NCBI GenBank assembly: GCA_963971535.1
Contig: OZ020598.1
Location: 88,302,985 to 88,366,984, forward strand
DNA length: 64,000 bases
From: Notolepis coatsorum
Taxonomy: Eukaryota; Chordata; Actinopteri; Aulopiformes; Paralepididae
Direction of reading: 5' to 3'
Made by a program: the position numbers and the translations under genes. The notes below the pieces were generated by a model that did no database searches, had not been told where the DNA came from, and saw only the letters and a program-made list of their open reading frames with translations. Below, piece after piece: positions 11,382 through 22,706 of the stretch (position 1 is the first letter of the stretch; each line of letters starts with the position of its first letter).

Positions 11382-11552
11382 TTAAAATGAGTAAATATTA
11401 TTCATTTTAAACATGTTTATATTATTTATAGGGCTATAAAACAAAAAACAAAAAGATACTTTTTCTTGTTCTACTCTCATATAACCAGGCAGGGCCTGAA
11501 GGGGGGGCGGCGCCCTTGCGCCCCTAGTGGCAGAGCCGCCACTGCCCTCAGT

Positions 11553-12133
11553 GTTCATTGTTCAGGGCCCTGGGGGAAGAAGCTGAGCCGAAGCCTCTCT
11601 GTCCTAGTAGCTGGTGTTCGCAGGCGTCTGCCTGACCTCAGCAGCTGGAACAGGCTGTTATTGGGGTGGTGAGGGTCTTTCATTATTCTGCAGGCTCTGG
11701 ATTTGCACCTCTTGTTGTATAGAACCTCCAGGGGAGGTAGTGCAATACCCGTGGTACGCTCGGCAGAGCGCACCACTCTCTGTAGGGCCTTCTTGTCCTG
11801 TGCCGTGCTGTTACCATACCAGGCAGTGATGTTTCCAGTCAAGATGCTCTCTACAGCTCCGGAGTAGAAGGACTGGAGTATCTTCCCCGATACTCTGAAC
11901 TTCCTTAACTGTCTCAGGTGGTAGAGGCGCTGCTTCGCCTTTTTTACAACTGTGTCTATGTGTGTTGACCATGTCAGATCCTCTGAGATGTGGACCCCCA
12001 GGTACTTAAAGCTGCTCACCCTGTCCACGGTGGCCCCGTTTATCCTCAGTGGTGTGTGTGTCTCCTGCTGTCCTCTCCTATAATCCACGATCAGCTCCTT
12101 GGTTTTACCAATGTTCAGGAGCAGGCTGTTGTC
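11553..12133 (-). pseudogene. L2-like LINE reverse transcriptase, C-terminal fragment
   Basis: The minus-strand frame encodes the region after the RT active site (NSLLLNIGKTKELIVDYRRG, SSFKYLGVHISEDLTWSTHI, and [14 protein letters not shown] up to the C-terminus ending FFPQG). It is closely similar to the longer L2 copy at 56049-57443. The copy is 5'-truncated at about 12133, where it meets an (ATA)n tract. Its 3' UTR is the segment 2244-2636 on the far side of the 8.9 kb insertion. Confidence 0.85.
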
Positions 12134-12499
12134 ATAATAATAATAATGCAGGACCTCTTTTAGGGGGTCTTTAATCGGCATGCAACGAACTGGACATGCA
12201 ATTGGCGCGGCACACACACAATGCATTGTCTTTTTCTCAGTCGCCGATGCGATAGAGTCTCTGCGCCTAACCCATCCCGTCGTCCTTCCCCCCATGGGCA
12301 GCCGGGAGCAGGTAGGGCGTCAACGTGAGCCGCGCCCCGGGGACCAATCCAAGTGCTCCTGTCCGTCTTCGTCAAGGACGCACAGTGTTAGCGATCTGTT
12401 GTTGTGCATGTTTTTCCATTGGGTTTATCTTATCGGGGGGGAACCCTTGCGAGCACGGGGATAACATGCAAACTCCACACAGAAAGGCCTGGGAGATAC

Positions 12500-12742
12500 C
12501 CAGTTGCCTTGTTTGTCCTTCATTGCTAAATCATATTCGACTTTATGGTGACGTTTGAGGTGGTTGTAGAGGTTGGTCGTTACCTTGCGTTGCTGCGAAG
12601 GTGCCAAAGCATTGCTTGCAAAGTATGACTCCTCCTTGTACATCATCGTCGGATTTAAACCCGAAAAAGTTCCATACACTGGAATGTGCTTTTTTTTTCG
12701 GTATAAGCACAGTAGTGGATACATAACTTTCTCCCTCACCAC
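12500..12742 (-). pseudogene. Remnant of BED-finger hAT transposase N-terminus
   Basis: The minus-strand frame contains TTNLYNHLKRHHKVEYDLA, the second half of a BED zinc finger (the HxxxxH-type end), preceded by a KKK-rich stretch. The first cysteine pair seems lost. It fits the N-terminal part of the transposase of the surrounding hAT. Nothing downstream of it survives. Confidence 0.65.
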
Positions 12743-13061
12743 CGGGATTTTCTTCAGTGTCGCTAATTTCTTTCTTTTTTCTTTAGCTTGAAAATGTTCT
12801 GTCGTGCTCGTTCAACACGTGCCGTGTTGTGTATGAGCTCAGCTGAGTAGCCTGAGGGGGGAGGGGCATTTGTGGGGAGGGCAGCGGCAGTGAGCGCTGT
12901 GAGTGAGGAAGAGAGAATAATAGGAGCGAGTGTTTTTAATGCAATTGATCTCCATTTTGACGCAAATGCAAATACATCAGAATCGCCGTCATTTAGAAAT
13001 GAGATCGCATAGGTCTATGAATCGAGATCGTGGTCTTTTTACGATGAATCGTGCAGCCCTG

Positions 13062-13121
13062 TCTCTGACACCTCTATAGAGTGCACTAAACCCTCACCAC
13101 GCCTGGTGATGATCTCTGACA
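13062..13121. repeat. Satellite unit, copy 2
   Basis: Same unit as at 1110-1180, resuming directly after the right end of the hAT. Confidence 0.8.
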
Positions 13122-13577
13122 CCCTTTTTTTTATCTACTTTTTCTCCCCCTTTTTTCTATTTTTCTCCCATCCCAATTTCATATTATCCAATTCTTCCCT
13201 CCCCTGTCTCGAACATTGTTAGACCATGCCTCCCACTGGTCGGCTGCAATGTGGACGAAGCCTTGCATCACGTGTCCCCTCCGGTACACGAGGAGGCAGC
13301 CGTCGCATCTTTTCACCTGCACAGCGCGATCTCTCAGTGGCGAGGAGTAGCGCGTGGGAAGCTCACGCTGCCCCCGATACTTCCTGATTCTGCTGTACAG
13401 GCGCACCAACCGACCTGTAGGAGTCGCTGTCCACAACGTCTGATCCCCACCCACCGGCTTTCCCACCCCCTAATACTGCGAATTGTATGAGTATGAACGA
13501 CCAGCCAAGCCGGAAGAACCCAGCATCTCCTGCGTTAGTGGCGAGCGCCTTGCCCACTGCGCCGGTCTGAATGTTTC
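13122..13577 (-). mobile_element. tRNA-derived SINE, copy 2 (reverse)
   Basis: It begins on the plus strand with T-rich sequence (CTCCCATCCCAATTTC, the inverted tail) and ends with the inverted tRNA head CACTGCGCCGGTCTGAATG. The body matches the SINE at 1626. It is more diverged and no clear TSD was found. Confidence 0.75.
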
Positions 13578-13691
13578 TTGTGATTATTATCAATTTCCAA
13601 CGACAACTAAACAACTTAAATCTTGTCTCGTCGTGAGTCGCTGCGACAATCATTGATGTCGTCATCAGTCCGCGCAACGCCTAACACACCA

Positions 13692-13718
13692 GTGCATAGA
13701 TATATTATATCTATGCAC
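13692..13718. repeat. Perfect 27-nt palindrome beside a hAT end
   Basis: GTGCATAGATATA, a central T, then TATATCTATGCAC. It directly abuts the left end of the short hAT at 13719 and is itself preceded by CACCA, so CACCAGTG appears on both sides. Confidence 0.9.
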
Positions 13719-14094
13719 CAGTGACTCTGCTTGGGGCGCTAGAGAAAGCACTCTTCATCCATCATATTTTAAGATGCTGATTGGCAAAATTTTGTTGATA
13801 TGTTGCCCTGTGAAACTTTCAATTGGCTGCGTTGTGCACTGACGCCCAGAAGAGAGAGGGGGGATGAACAGGACACACAAACAATGATTTATATTTGATA
13901 TTTTATATGTTATTGTGCATTTTAAACACAAACATACTTAAAATGAGTAATTATTATTTATTTAAATTTATAAAAAAAATTGCGGCCGAAATCTACTATT
14001 ATAGAAAAATCCAAAACCACTTCTTTCTTCTTTCTTCTTCTTTCCACCAGGGGGGGGCGGCGCCCTAGCGCCCTCTATGGACCAGCCGCCACTG
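13719..14094. mobile_element. Short non-autonomous hAT related to the 8.9 kb element
   Basis: Its left end is CAGTGACTCTGC and its inverted right end is CAGTGGCGGCTGG, both leading to GGGCGCTAG. Its right half (TTATTGTGCATTTTAAACAC, ACATACTTAAAATGAGTAA) matches 10410-11400 without the MITE, so it is a deletion derivative or cousin of the 8.9 kb element. Flanking 8-mers do not match (CTATGCAC and CCGACACC). Confidence 0.75.
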
Positions 14095-14190
14095 CCGACA
14101 CCTCTATAGAGTGCACTAAACCCTCACCATGCCTGCTGATGATCTCCGACACCTCTATAGAGTGCACTAAGTTAAACCCTCACCGCGCCT
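14095..14190. repeat. Satellite units, copy 3
   Basis: Nearly two units of the same satellite as at 1110 and 13062. Confidence 0.8.
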
Positions 14191-15117
14191 GGAGAAATAA
14201 GAGTGTTTTTCCATCTGCAGGTCCACAGCTTTGGGCTCAGCGTTCAATCCGGGGGGGCTCGGCTGTCAAATAAATTGCCTCGGCGTCTCGCCGTCTCTTA
14301 TTGTCGCTGGCAGCTGGACTGGAGGTCTTTCAGAAGTGGTGCCCGCTGAGCTAAATTGCTTTAAAAACCAAAGGTGTGGAAGAGCGGGTCGGGAGACGGG
14401 GTCACGGCGAGGCAGAGCGATCGATAAGGAGTTGTTAAGATCAGGGAATCAATGAGGGTGGAGGCGGAGGGGGCTGATGCCTTCGCCTTGATGTCTTTAC
14501 TCCAGAGAGAGGCAGGAGCCCGAGGAGGGCCGACACCGGCGAGATTATTACGCCGGAGTCCGAAAGAAAATGGCTGCCTTCTTTTCGGTGGGAAAAGGAG
14601 CGTCTCTTCGCTCTCAGGAAGCTATGGCCTTGTGGTCTCTGATGAGAGCGGGTGCGAACGCATCTCGCCCACTCCTTGAGGTGAATTAAGGGTTTGCAGC
14701 GATGCAGTTCATTCATCTGAGCCGTATCTGGTTTGCAAAAAGAAAAAGTTTGGTTGCCTTGATGTTGCTGCATAACAACAGGATTCCATTCATCTGTATT
14801 GTTTCCCAGCGAGCCTCGTACAAGAACGCTGTGCTTCTGTGTAACGCAGCCAGGCAGACTGAAAGCAAGGCGGTAATTACAGTTAACAGGCCCCATTTAT
14901 CTAGTTTATTTTAACCTCAGGAGGGATGTCAGTGGAGAGAGACCTACTGGAGAGAGACCTACAGATAGCTTTGAATTAATGGTATGTAAGAAATTCATAA
15001 CGGGGGGTATTGCGTGTGTGTGTTAAAATAGTGTCTGTGTTTGCACGCATATGTCTACATGCACATGTGCGTACATGTGTGCATAAATTATGTGTATATG
15101 CATTTTTTATATACATA
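14191..15117. other. Unique-looking sequence without a gene
   Basis: No coding region was recognised. The composition is even and free of simple repeats, unlike its neighbours, so it could be ancestral intergenic DNA or a conserved non-coding element. This is an impression only. Confidence 0.35.
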
Positions 15118-16547
15118 CATGTATGCAGGGCCGCCTCAGGGGGTGTGCGAGCAGTGCGGTCGCACAGGGCCTCGCGGGAAGGGGGGCCTCGCACAAAAAG
15201 AAATAAAAACAAAAAAAACAAAAATATTTTTTATTTATTATTTTTTTTATTATTTTTTTTTATTTTATTTTTGCGAGGCCCCCCTTCCCGCGAGGCCCTT
15301 TTTCATCACAGACCTAAAATCTAGTTTTGCTTATATGCTTATATATTTCACATTAGACACGTTTGTAGAATGTGTCTGACTTGTTCCTGTCTCTGCGGCT
15401 CTGCAGATACACTATTGGAGGCAGCTCTGAGGCTCTGCAGCAGAATTGGTTTCAATGAGGGGAGGGGTTACAGGTAAGGTAGCGTCTGACTATTTCGCAC
15501 GTGCAGCATTGGAGGTTATGCCAGCCAAGATGAAGAGGACATCGTTCGGCAGATGGACTGAAGATGAAAGTTGTTGCATGTTAGACAGTTCAGTCAGGCT
15601 AGCCATCCCGGCTAAAGGCAGGGACAGCTAGTTAGCTTTAGCTACGTTATAATATTGAGTGCTAACGTGTGGTTCAGTCGGGATAGCCATGATGATGTCG
15701 GCTAGTAGCTAGCTTAGCTAAAGGCTAACTAGCGTTAGCTAACCTAGAGAGAGCGCGTGCAGCATTGTTATGCCAAGATGAAGAGGACGGTCGTTCGGCA
15801 GATGAACTTCGTCAACTCCACGCGGTTGTCTCCATCCTCTTGGACGTTTGGTGAGTTTTTAATGCACTCTATTCTATTCCCGCCGTGGATATCTCTCTCT
15901 CTCTCTCTCTCTCTCGGGAGCCAAACGGGCCGGCTAGCTGTTGTAGTAGCTAACGGTGTGTGGCCTGGTGTCAGCACCTGGTGCGAGGGAGGTGAGCTTG
16001 GTGTTTCATTATGAGAATATCTCCATGCTCAAGTCGGCTATAGTCCGCGAGGGACTTGTTGCCGGCACCGCTATGGTAAACACCACTCTGTAGTGGGACG
16101 TGTATTGCCTTCTTTTTCCCTTCTCTCTTCGTATGAGAAGAGGAAAACACAGCGGCTGTCTGAAGTGTTGGCCTGTATTGCTTTTCTCACGTTGTACAGT
16201 TTTTCAGTGGTAGCCGCATAGCTTGCTTCTGCGTTAGCTAGTGGTTAGCGATAGCCGGGTTGAGCTAACTGTTAGCCAGTTAGCTGTTTAGCTACGATGT
16301 TAGCTGCTCGTTTTCGCTCGGCTGGGAACGTTAGCTTGATGCTATCAGTTAGCCTAGAGTTAGCTGTTAGCTTGTGCTACGACCATTGACATTAGCCGTG
16401 AGAATAGCAGGCCCTGGCACTCTGACTACGACATCATCTTTGACAGAAGATGTAGTCGGGCCTGCACCATGACAAGGCTCCGGCCATAGCTTCTTTTTGT
16501 CCCGCCAGCGAGAGGCCTTTCGTCAACGTGGAGACCTGTGTTGCGGC

Positions 16548-17652
16548 CAGGGAGCGAAATTAACTTTTTGACTCACCGGCCAGTGGTGGGTAGATGGGAA
16601 GAATCTACCCGCCAAGCATATTTCTTACCTGCCAAATTTTTTTTGATTAAAAAAAATATATATATATTTTATATAAAAAAAAAATTAAATAAAATATATA
16701 TTATATAATCATACTTGTAGTTGTATTATCTGCGAGACATCGCCACCACGCAATAAGTCAAAATGCTCGCTATCTGCAAACAGCTCCACTGTCTGTGTGT
16801 ATACTTGAGTAGCCTCCAGCTCCAGCAAGGATTCTCCGGCTCTGCAGCTATACCCTATATTCAGCTAGACCCTACATTCAGCATGCAAGGATTCTCCGGC
16901 GATGCAGCTGGACCCTATTGGTATTAACGTTACGGTTCTTTTGTCAAATCACATTCAACATGCCCTCAGCTAGAATATGCATTCAATCAATGTTATAAGA
17001 CATTGATATCAGGAGCTATCTGTAGCTACTGCTAGCCCGGTAGATAACGTTAAGACAATTTAGTTTACTGGGACAGATAGATCTAATGTGAGCTAGCTAA
17101 CGCGAGCTAGCTAACGAGGGAACGGAGGTATTATGCACTCGAGTCGACTATTGCTGGAGCATTTGTTGATATCAGCAGCTATCAGTAGCTAGCCAGCTAG
17201 ATACCGTTAGACAATGCCTCGTCATGTATTAAACTAAAAGTGAATAGTTGACTGGGTCATTGTTTAAACAGTAACGGTAGCTCATGGAGGTCCGATATAG
17301 ACTAGAGCAGACTGCCCGCATATCGCAATGGTGGCGTTTCAGGAAGTAAACAAGCCAAATGAGAGCTTCCGATTGGTCATTTGCTTTCTTTCTCATGAAA
17401 CCAGTCACGTCACTCTACTGTGATTGGACCGTTGACTTGAGTGCAATGTGGGACTTGTAGTTTTTTAACGATCTCGTGGCGGAGAAAAAAAAGACGAGAG
17501 AGGCTATAATCTGTACTCGCACAATCAAAATAAGAGTATCGTTATGAACTACACGTCTACACGCCACACGGCGGGCAGCCCTCTAAGTGTCAAGCGCCAA
17601 AGGTAAAAACTGAGCGCCCCTGGCGGGCGGCGGGCTTTAGTTTCGGTCCCTG
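16548..17652. mobile_element. Non-autonomous hAT nested in the previous one
   Basis: The ends are CAGGGAGCGAAATTAAC and, inverted, CAGGGACCGAAACTAAAG. A perfect 8-bp TSD GTTGCGGC flanks it (16540-16547 and 17653-17660). It contains no transposase. Confidence 0.88.
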
Positions 17653-18116
17653 GTTGCGGCCTTTCGCCCTGCGTTCCTTGGTGCAGGTAAGATGTCCATT
17701 GGACATTACCCCACTCTTCCTTCCTTCCCCTCCCGAATGTTTTGTTAATAACAATGTTTTTTTCCAGGCAAAACATGTTACTTCACAACATTTGGAGATA
17801 CGACATGTGCTGTGTGTGAATTGTCTTGGTCATTTGTGTAGCTTGGGTAGCGTTGGCCAAAGCTGTGTGTGGCCTGGTGTCAGTACCTGGCTACTCTATT
17901 TGCAGTTAGCCTATTTAGCTGATGTCGGCCATTGGCTCCTTGCTACTTTGTTTTCCCTGGTATAGACCCTCTTCTCTTTGGATTTAAGTGTTGATCTTTG
18001 TCCTTTTGGATCTATGTATATTCATGTTGCCTTTGTGAAGTTATCTTTTCCTTCTGTTCTTCCATTAAAAGTTGAATATCCTTTAGGGGCTCATCTTTGC
18101 TTATCTCTCTCATACA

Positions 18117-18179
18117 TGCTCTCTCTCTAACACACACACACACAGACATGCTCTCTCTTTCTAACACACAAACACACAT

Positions 18180-18223
<44 letters not shown>

Positions 18224-18400
18224 ACACACACAGATATGCTCTATATCTCTCTCTAACACACAAAATGACATGCTCTCTCTCTCTATATTTCTCTCTCTTT
18301 CTAACACACATATACATGCTCTCTCTCTAACACACACACACAAACAGACATGCTCTCTCTCTATCTCTCTCTTTCTAACACACACAACTGTGCAGCGATA
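18117..18400. repeat. (CT)n-rich minisatellite
   Basis: Units of the form CATGCTCTCTCTCTAACACACAC are repeated with variable CT and CA runs. It lies inside the 15126-18588 hAT. Confidence 0.9.
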
Positions 18401-18904
18401 ACACTATATTGACTGTAGAACGGGAGCTCTCTCTCGCTCTCTCTCTTGCTATATGTTGACTGTATCATGCCCAGCCTCGGGCAGCGCTATTATTTAAGAA
18501 TATGTTGACTGTATGAAGGTAAAAATGAGGTAAAAAAAATAAATAAATAAAAAAAGGGGGGGCCTCGCATTTCTCCCAGGCCGCCCTGCATGTATGTGTG
18601 TAAGTGTGTGTGTGTGTGTCTATGTGTGTGTGTTAGTGTGTGTAGTTTTGCAAGGCCCTCTGAATGTCACAGTCACCTACCCTACTATCCATCCTCTCCT
18701 CCGCTTGCTGTGTGAGGTACTGTACATACCATCAAGCTCTCAGGGGAGGAGAAAAACCTCATACCCCTCTTCCCTCCTCCTCACCAGTCGTATTAACGGC
18801 AGGGAGGAACCTGAGTGTAGGGGTGTAGTGTCATCTCAAGGGACTTTGTAAATGTGCTGTTTACACAGAGACCCCTCAGTGACGCTCCTAATTGGTACTA
18901 CAGA

Positions 18905-19047
18905 GGTAAATGGCCTGCTCATCAGGAACGGTTAAGTGTTTTGCTCAAGGACACTTTGACACACTGCCGGGAGGAGCCGGGAATCGAACCAGGAACCTTC
19001 TGATTACCAGACGACCGCTCTACCTCCTGAACCACTGTCGCCCCATA
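18905..19047 (-). mobile_element. tRNA-derived SINE (second family), partial
   Basis: Read on the minus strand it starts GGGGCGACAGTGGTTCAGG, with A-box-like GGTAGAGCGG and B-box GGTTCGATTCC, and continues to TGTCCTTGAGCAAAACACTT. Fuller copies of the same family are at 20177-20416 and 59055-59305, all in the same orientation. Confidence 0.85.
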
Positions 19048-19180
19048 GGTGTGTGTGTGTGTGTGTGTATGTATGTGCGTTATCTACCTGCATGTGTGTG
19101 TGTGTCTGTGTGTGGTACATGAGTATGGTTTGTGTGTACGCTTGTGTGTGCATCTGCATTCATGTGTGTGTTTGCATGTG
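19048..19180. repeat. (TG)n-rich tract
   Basis: GTGTGT runs with interruptions. Confidence 0.9.
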
Positions 19181-20176
19181 ACTTGGAGTAGGACCTGTGA
19201 CTGTCATGGTTTTTGCTTTATTTCGTCTTTCTGTGAGGGACAGCTGTCAATCACTGGCCTCTGTGGTTAATTGCCTCATGGGTCGGCAGGTGTGTGGGCT
19301 TGATTGCACCTGATTCAGTGCAGCTGTGCCTATGGTAGCTGAGTCGATTTAAGTTTGAGTCTTGCAGTGTTAGCTGCTTTCGCATGTCCTTTTGTGTTGG
19401 CTATCCTTCTGGTCAGGCTTGTTATATTAAAGTGCTGATCTCTGCCCTATTCAGCATTTAGCCACTTCTTTCCCCTTCAGAAGCACAGGGTCACTTTCTC
19501 TTCCCAGCTCTTGGTTGATGACTTATTGACCTTTCCTTCTCCAGTGGCCCAAAGAGACAGCAGTGCCAAACCCACAAAACACCAACGTTAAAAGTAAAGG
19601 AAGACAAATAAATAAAAAAATTTGATTTTGCAACTGAAATGGAAGTGAGAGACCCAACAAACAATAATGTTTTAGTGTGTGTAGAGAGGATATGCAACAC
19701 TTATCTCTAAAAAATATATATAAATTTGGCCAGTCGATGGAAGCATGTATACCACTGCAAATAAGCTATAATGGTAAAACTAGGAGAATTACAACGATCA
19801 AACTAATTGCATTGACATAATCAAGTTCAACCACTCTGGTTAAATGTTGTAGTGGGAGGTATACACTCTCTAAGTATACACAGTATACATATTCAGTGAT
19901 AGTAGACTATAAACGTTGATATTAATACACATAGTGGCTAATTTTACTCTCTATCAGGGGTTCCTAAACTTGTTCATAGCGGGAGCCCCAACCAGAGACC
20001 CACCACCTGTTGCCATGTTGTGACAACCAAGCCGTTTCCCCTCACGTTTTATCTGTTATTTTACTTGTGGTGCACCATGTGTGCAGTAACAAAAATAAAT
20101 TGTAATGTGCACGCACACACACACACCATGCATGCACTGCATTTAGAGGAGAGTGGAGCAGATGGTAGAGGACAAA
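19181..20176. other. No gene seen
   Basis: No coding region. At 19958 the string CAGGGGTTCCTAAACTTG resembles one end of a hAT (Charlie-like), but no partner end or TSD was found. Confidence 0.4.
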
Positions 20177-20416
20177 CTGGTAAATGGTGCATTTATATAG
20201 CTCTTTTATCCAAAGCGCTTCACAATTTTCTGTTCCTCACATTCACTCACCGCCAGTGGAGGCAACCATGCAAGGTGCCAACCTGCTCATCGGGAGCAGT
20301 TAGGGGTTAAGTGTCTTGCTCAAGGACACTTCCACACACACACACTGCCCGTGGGAATCGAACCGGGAACCTTCCAATTAGCAGACGACCGCTCTACCTC
20401 CTGATCCACTGTCGCC
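20177..20416 (-). mobile_element. tRNA-derived SINE (second family)
   Basis: A near full-length copy. On the minus strand it has the tRNA head GGGGCGACAGTGGATCAGG, B-box GGTTCGATTCC, a body with TGTCCTTGAGCAAGACACTT, and a tail rich in AAGCGCTTTGGATAAAAGAG and TTTACCA. Confidence 0.88.
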
Positions 20417-20509
20417 CCTTGGACGACAAATGAGGAGAAAGGAAGGTGGGTTTATGTAAAAAAAAAAAAAATTTACTGAAACACTTTGCCAACAAGCAAT
20501 CATGTCCTA

Positions 20510-20850
<341 letters not shown>

Positions 20851-21517
20851 TCAACTCCAACACAGACCAAAACAAAATACATAAAACAAGTGCAATACCA
20901 AGTGGGGCTCTTTTGCCTAGAGGTCGCTGTTTGACTACAAAACAGATTCCACCTTTAAATATGCAAATATGTAAGATTTCTTATCATTTGAAATGAGAAC
21001 CATGTGGGCTCAGCAGTGATGCAGTGGTGGTACCACTCGGTACCACGCCGTCCTAGCAGTTCGCTGAGCAGAAGTGCGCGCACGGATGTGCATGCGCGCG
21101 CAGACAAAAATGTGTTCACAACTTTCACTCTACTGTCGCTCCATGCGCCAAGTACCCGGCACTTATCACCTAGTCTTGGCATAGCATAACAAAGAAAGAG
21201 AAGTGCAAGACCAAAATACAAGCCCTGTGGGGGATTTGCTTGAGCTGGTCTGTGCACACGCGAGGGAACATGTATGTCCAGGCAGTTCTGATATTACGAC
21301 TGCACCCCTGGGGCTCAGCGATGTACGAAAAGTGAAATAAGCATGTCATTTAGTGGCTGAATGGTCCGCGGTCCTCATTATTGCCGACCTGATGGAATTT
21401 AGGTTATAGACAGTCAAACACGAAATGACCTGCTTATTGAATGTGGTCGACTGGTCGTATGTGGTCGAGTCTACATGGTCCTCATCGTACACCATGGTTC
21501 TTCGAAGCATCATTAAC
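20851..21517. other. No gene seen
   Basis: No coding region or repeat was recognised. Confidence 0.4.
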
Positions 21518-21525
21518 TGATACAC

Positions 21526-22698
21526 CAGGGCTATTCAACTGGCGGCCCGCGGGCCAGATCCGGCCCGCGGGATGATTCTGACCGGCCCGCCAAAGATTAC
21601 ATGATAAAAAAAAAAAAAAAAAAAAAAATCTTCTTTTTTTTTTACTTTTTTCTTTTCATGTCAACGTTAACACGCACAATTGAGCCAAAAGTCACTCAAT
21701 TAATGACAGATTTAATTGATAAATTGAGGGAAAACTTTGCAAGTCGATTTGATGAATTTGACATGTCCAGAGAATTGATGCATTTTGTGAGCAACCCATT
21801 TGCCAATGTAGCTGCTATTTCCACAAAAGGACAAGAGTTCCTTGCATCACTTCACATTGATGAAGGTCTCCTGCAACTTGAAATAATTGACATGCAAGCA
21901 TCATCTGCTCTGAAGCAGGCACTTGAGAATGAATCCACCACAACATTTTGGATAAAGTGTATTCATGTCAACACATTCCCCAAAATAAAAACGCTGGCAA
22001 TATCTGTGCTAACAATGTTTGGCTCAACATACACCTGTGAATCCAGTTTCTCTCACATGAATGCCATTAAAACAAGCAACCGTGCCTCCTTGACAAATGA
22101 GCATTTGCATCACTGTTTGCGGGTAGCCCTCACTTCCTATGAACCCTCTTTCTCTGCCATTGCCCAGTCAAAGAAGTGCAATCGCTCTCATTAGATGTGT
22201 GTATGTAGGCTAGGCCTGTCTGCCCCCCACCCCCCTGATGTTTGAGAGTTAAGAGTGGACAATAAGTGATAATAAGATGATGTGATTTGCTGTTGTTGCA
22301 CAGACATGAAGCACTTTTTCATAAGCTCAGCTGCACTATAAATGTGTTTTTTTGTTCAAGTGTTGATGTTAGAATGTTCAGATGCACATCATGCACTTGT
22401 TTGTTTTTTATTTTATTTTTATATTGAAATGTTGAAGAGGAGATGTTGCAGTTGTTGCACAGTCATAAATGAAGCACTTTTTGCAGGAGATGTTGCAGAT
22501 GTGGCATGAATGAAGCACTTTTTTTGAAAAGTATACTACTTTTGCAATGTAGTTAAATAAAAGTTGTGAAAATGTGGTTGCGTGTTGTGTCAAGTGTACA
22601 TATATTCATAGCACGGGGAGGCGCCGTGGCAGTCCGGCCCCTGGCCCCTTGGGTTTCTGACAATGTGGCCCCCTGAACAATTTAGTTGAATAGCCCTG
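21526..22698 (+). mobile_element. hAT transposon with perfect TSD TGATACAC
   Basis: The ends are CAGGGCTATTCAACTGGC and, inverted, CAGGGCTATTCAACTAAA. TGATACAC flanks it at 21518-21525 and 22699-22706. At 1173 bp it is an internally deleted derivative that keeps the 3' end of the transposase. Confidence 0.93.
21658..22194 (+). pseudogene. hAT transposase, C-terminal part
   Basis: 178 codons are open to a TAG. The sequence matches the end of the RNase H-like core and the hAT dimerisation region: residues LTMFGSTYTCESSFSHMN, then NRASLTNEHLHHCLRVALTS. The BED finger and the first catalytic residues are missing because of the internal deletion, so it cannot be an active transposase. It could still make a dimerising fragment, although nothing shows that it is expressed. 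Confidence 0.88.
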
Positions 22699-22706
22699 TG
22701 ATACAC

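Larger units (their letters stand above)
2637..11544. mobile_element. 8.9 kb DNA transposon carrying the THAP transposase / P2X7-domain gene pair
   Basis: Its ends are inverted: CAGTGGGGGCCGGTG at the left and, read inverted, CAGTGGCGGCTCTGC at the right, each followed by CCACTAGGGGCGC about 12 bases in. It is flanked by a perfect 8-bp duplication CCCTCAGT (2629-2636 and 11545-11552), and removing it rejoins the L2 LINE. TIR style and TSD length suggest hAT. A THAP-DDE transposase is not usual for hAT, so either this is the autonomous gene of an atypical 8-bp-TSD family or a second transposon is nested within a hAT. I could not find unambiguous inner ends. A short relative with the same subterminal sequence is at 13719-14094. 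Besides the two genes it holds a 45-bp minisatellite, a (GA)n run and a TTAA MITE. Confidence 0.8.
1181..13061. mobile_element. hAT (ZBED-type) transposon, outer shell of a nest
   Basis: The left end TAGGGCTGGGCGATTC and the right end (read inverted) CAGGGCTGCACGATTC form terminal inverted repeats of a hAT type common in fish. Flanking 8-mers are TATCCGAC on the left and TCTCTGAC on the right, 6 of 8 identical, and both fall at the same place in the surrounding satellite, which supports a decayed 8-bp TSD. The element's own sequence is only about 1181-1625 and 12134-13061. The rest is later insertions: a SINE, an L2 LINE and the 8.9 kb element inside that LINE. A remnant of a BED-finger transposase lies at 12500-12742 on the minus strand. 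Confidence 0.75.
15126..18588. mobile_element. hAT transposon with perfect TSD CATGTATG
   Basis: The left end is CAGGGCCGCCTCAGGG; the right end read inverted is CAGGGCGGCCTGGGAG. It is flanked by CATGTATG at 15118-15125 and 18589-18596. The subterminal GGGGGGCCTCGC occurs at both ends. No intact transposase was found. Two related short stretches (15505-15560 and 15750-15810, both with AAGATGAAGAGGAC and CGTTCGGCAGATG) may be remnants of a coding start. The interior is rich in GTTAGCTAGC-like strings and contains another hAT. Confidence 0.88.

Noticed and set aside
19958-19980. hAT-like end CAGGGGTTCCTAAACTTG
   Set aside because: Only one end is visible and there is no TSD; not listed as an element.
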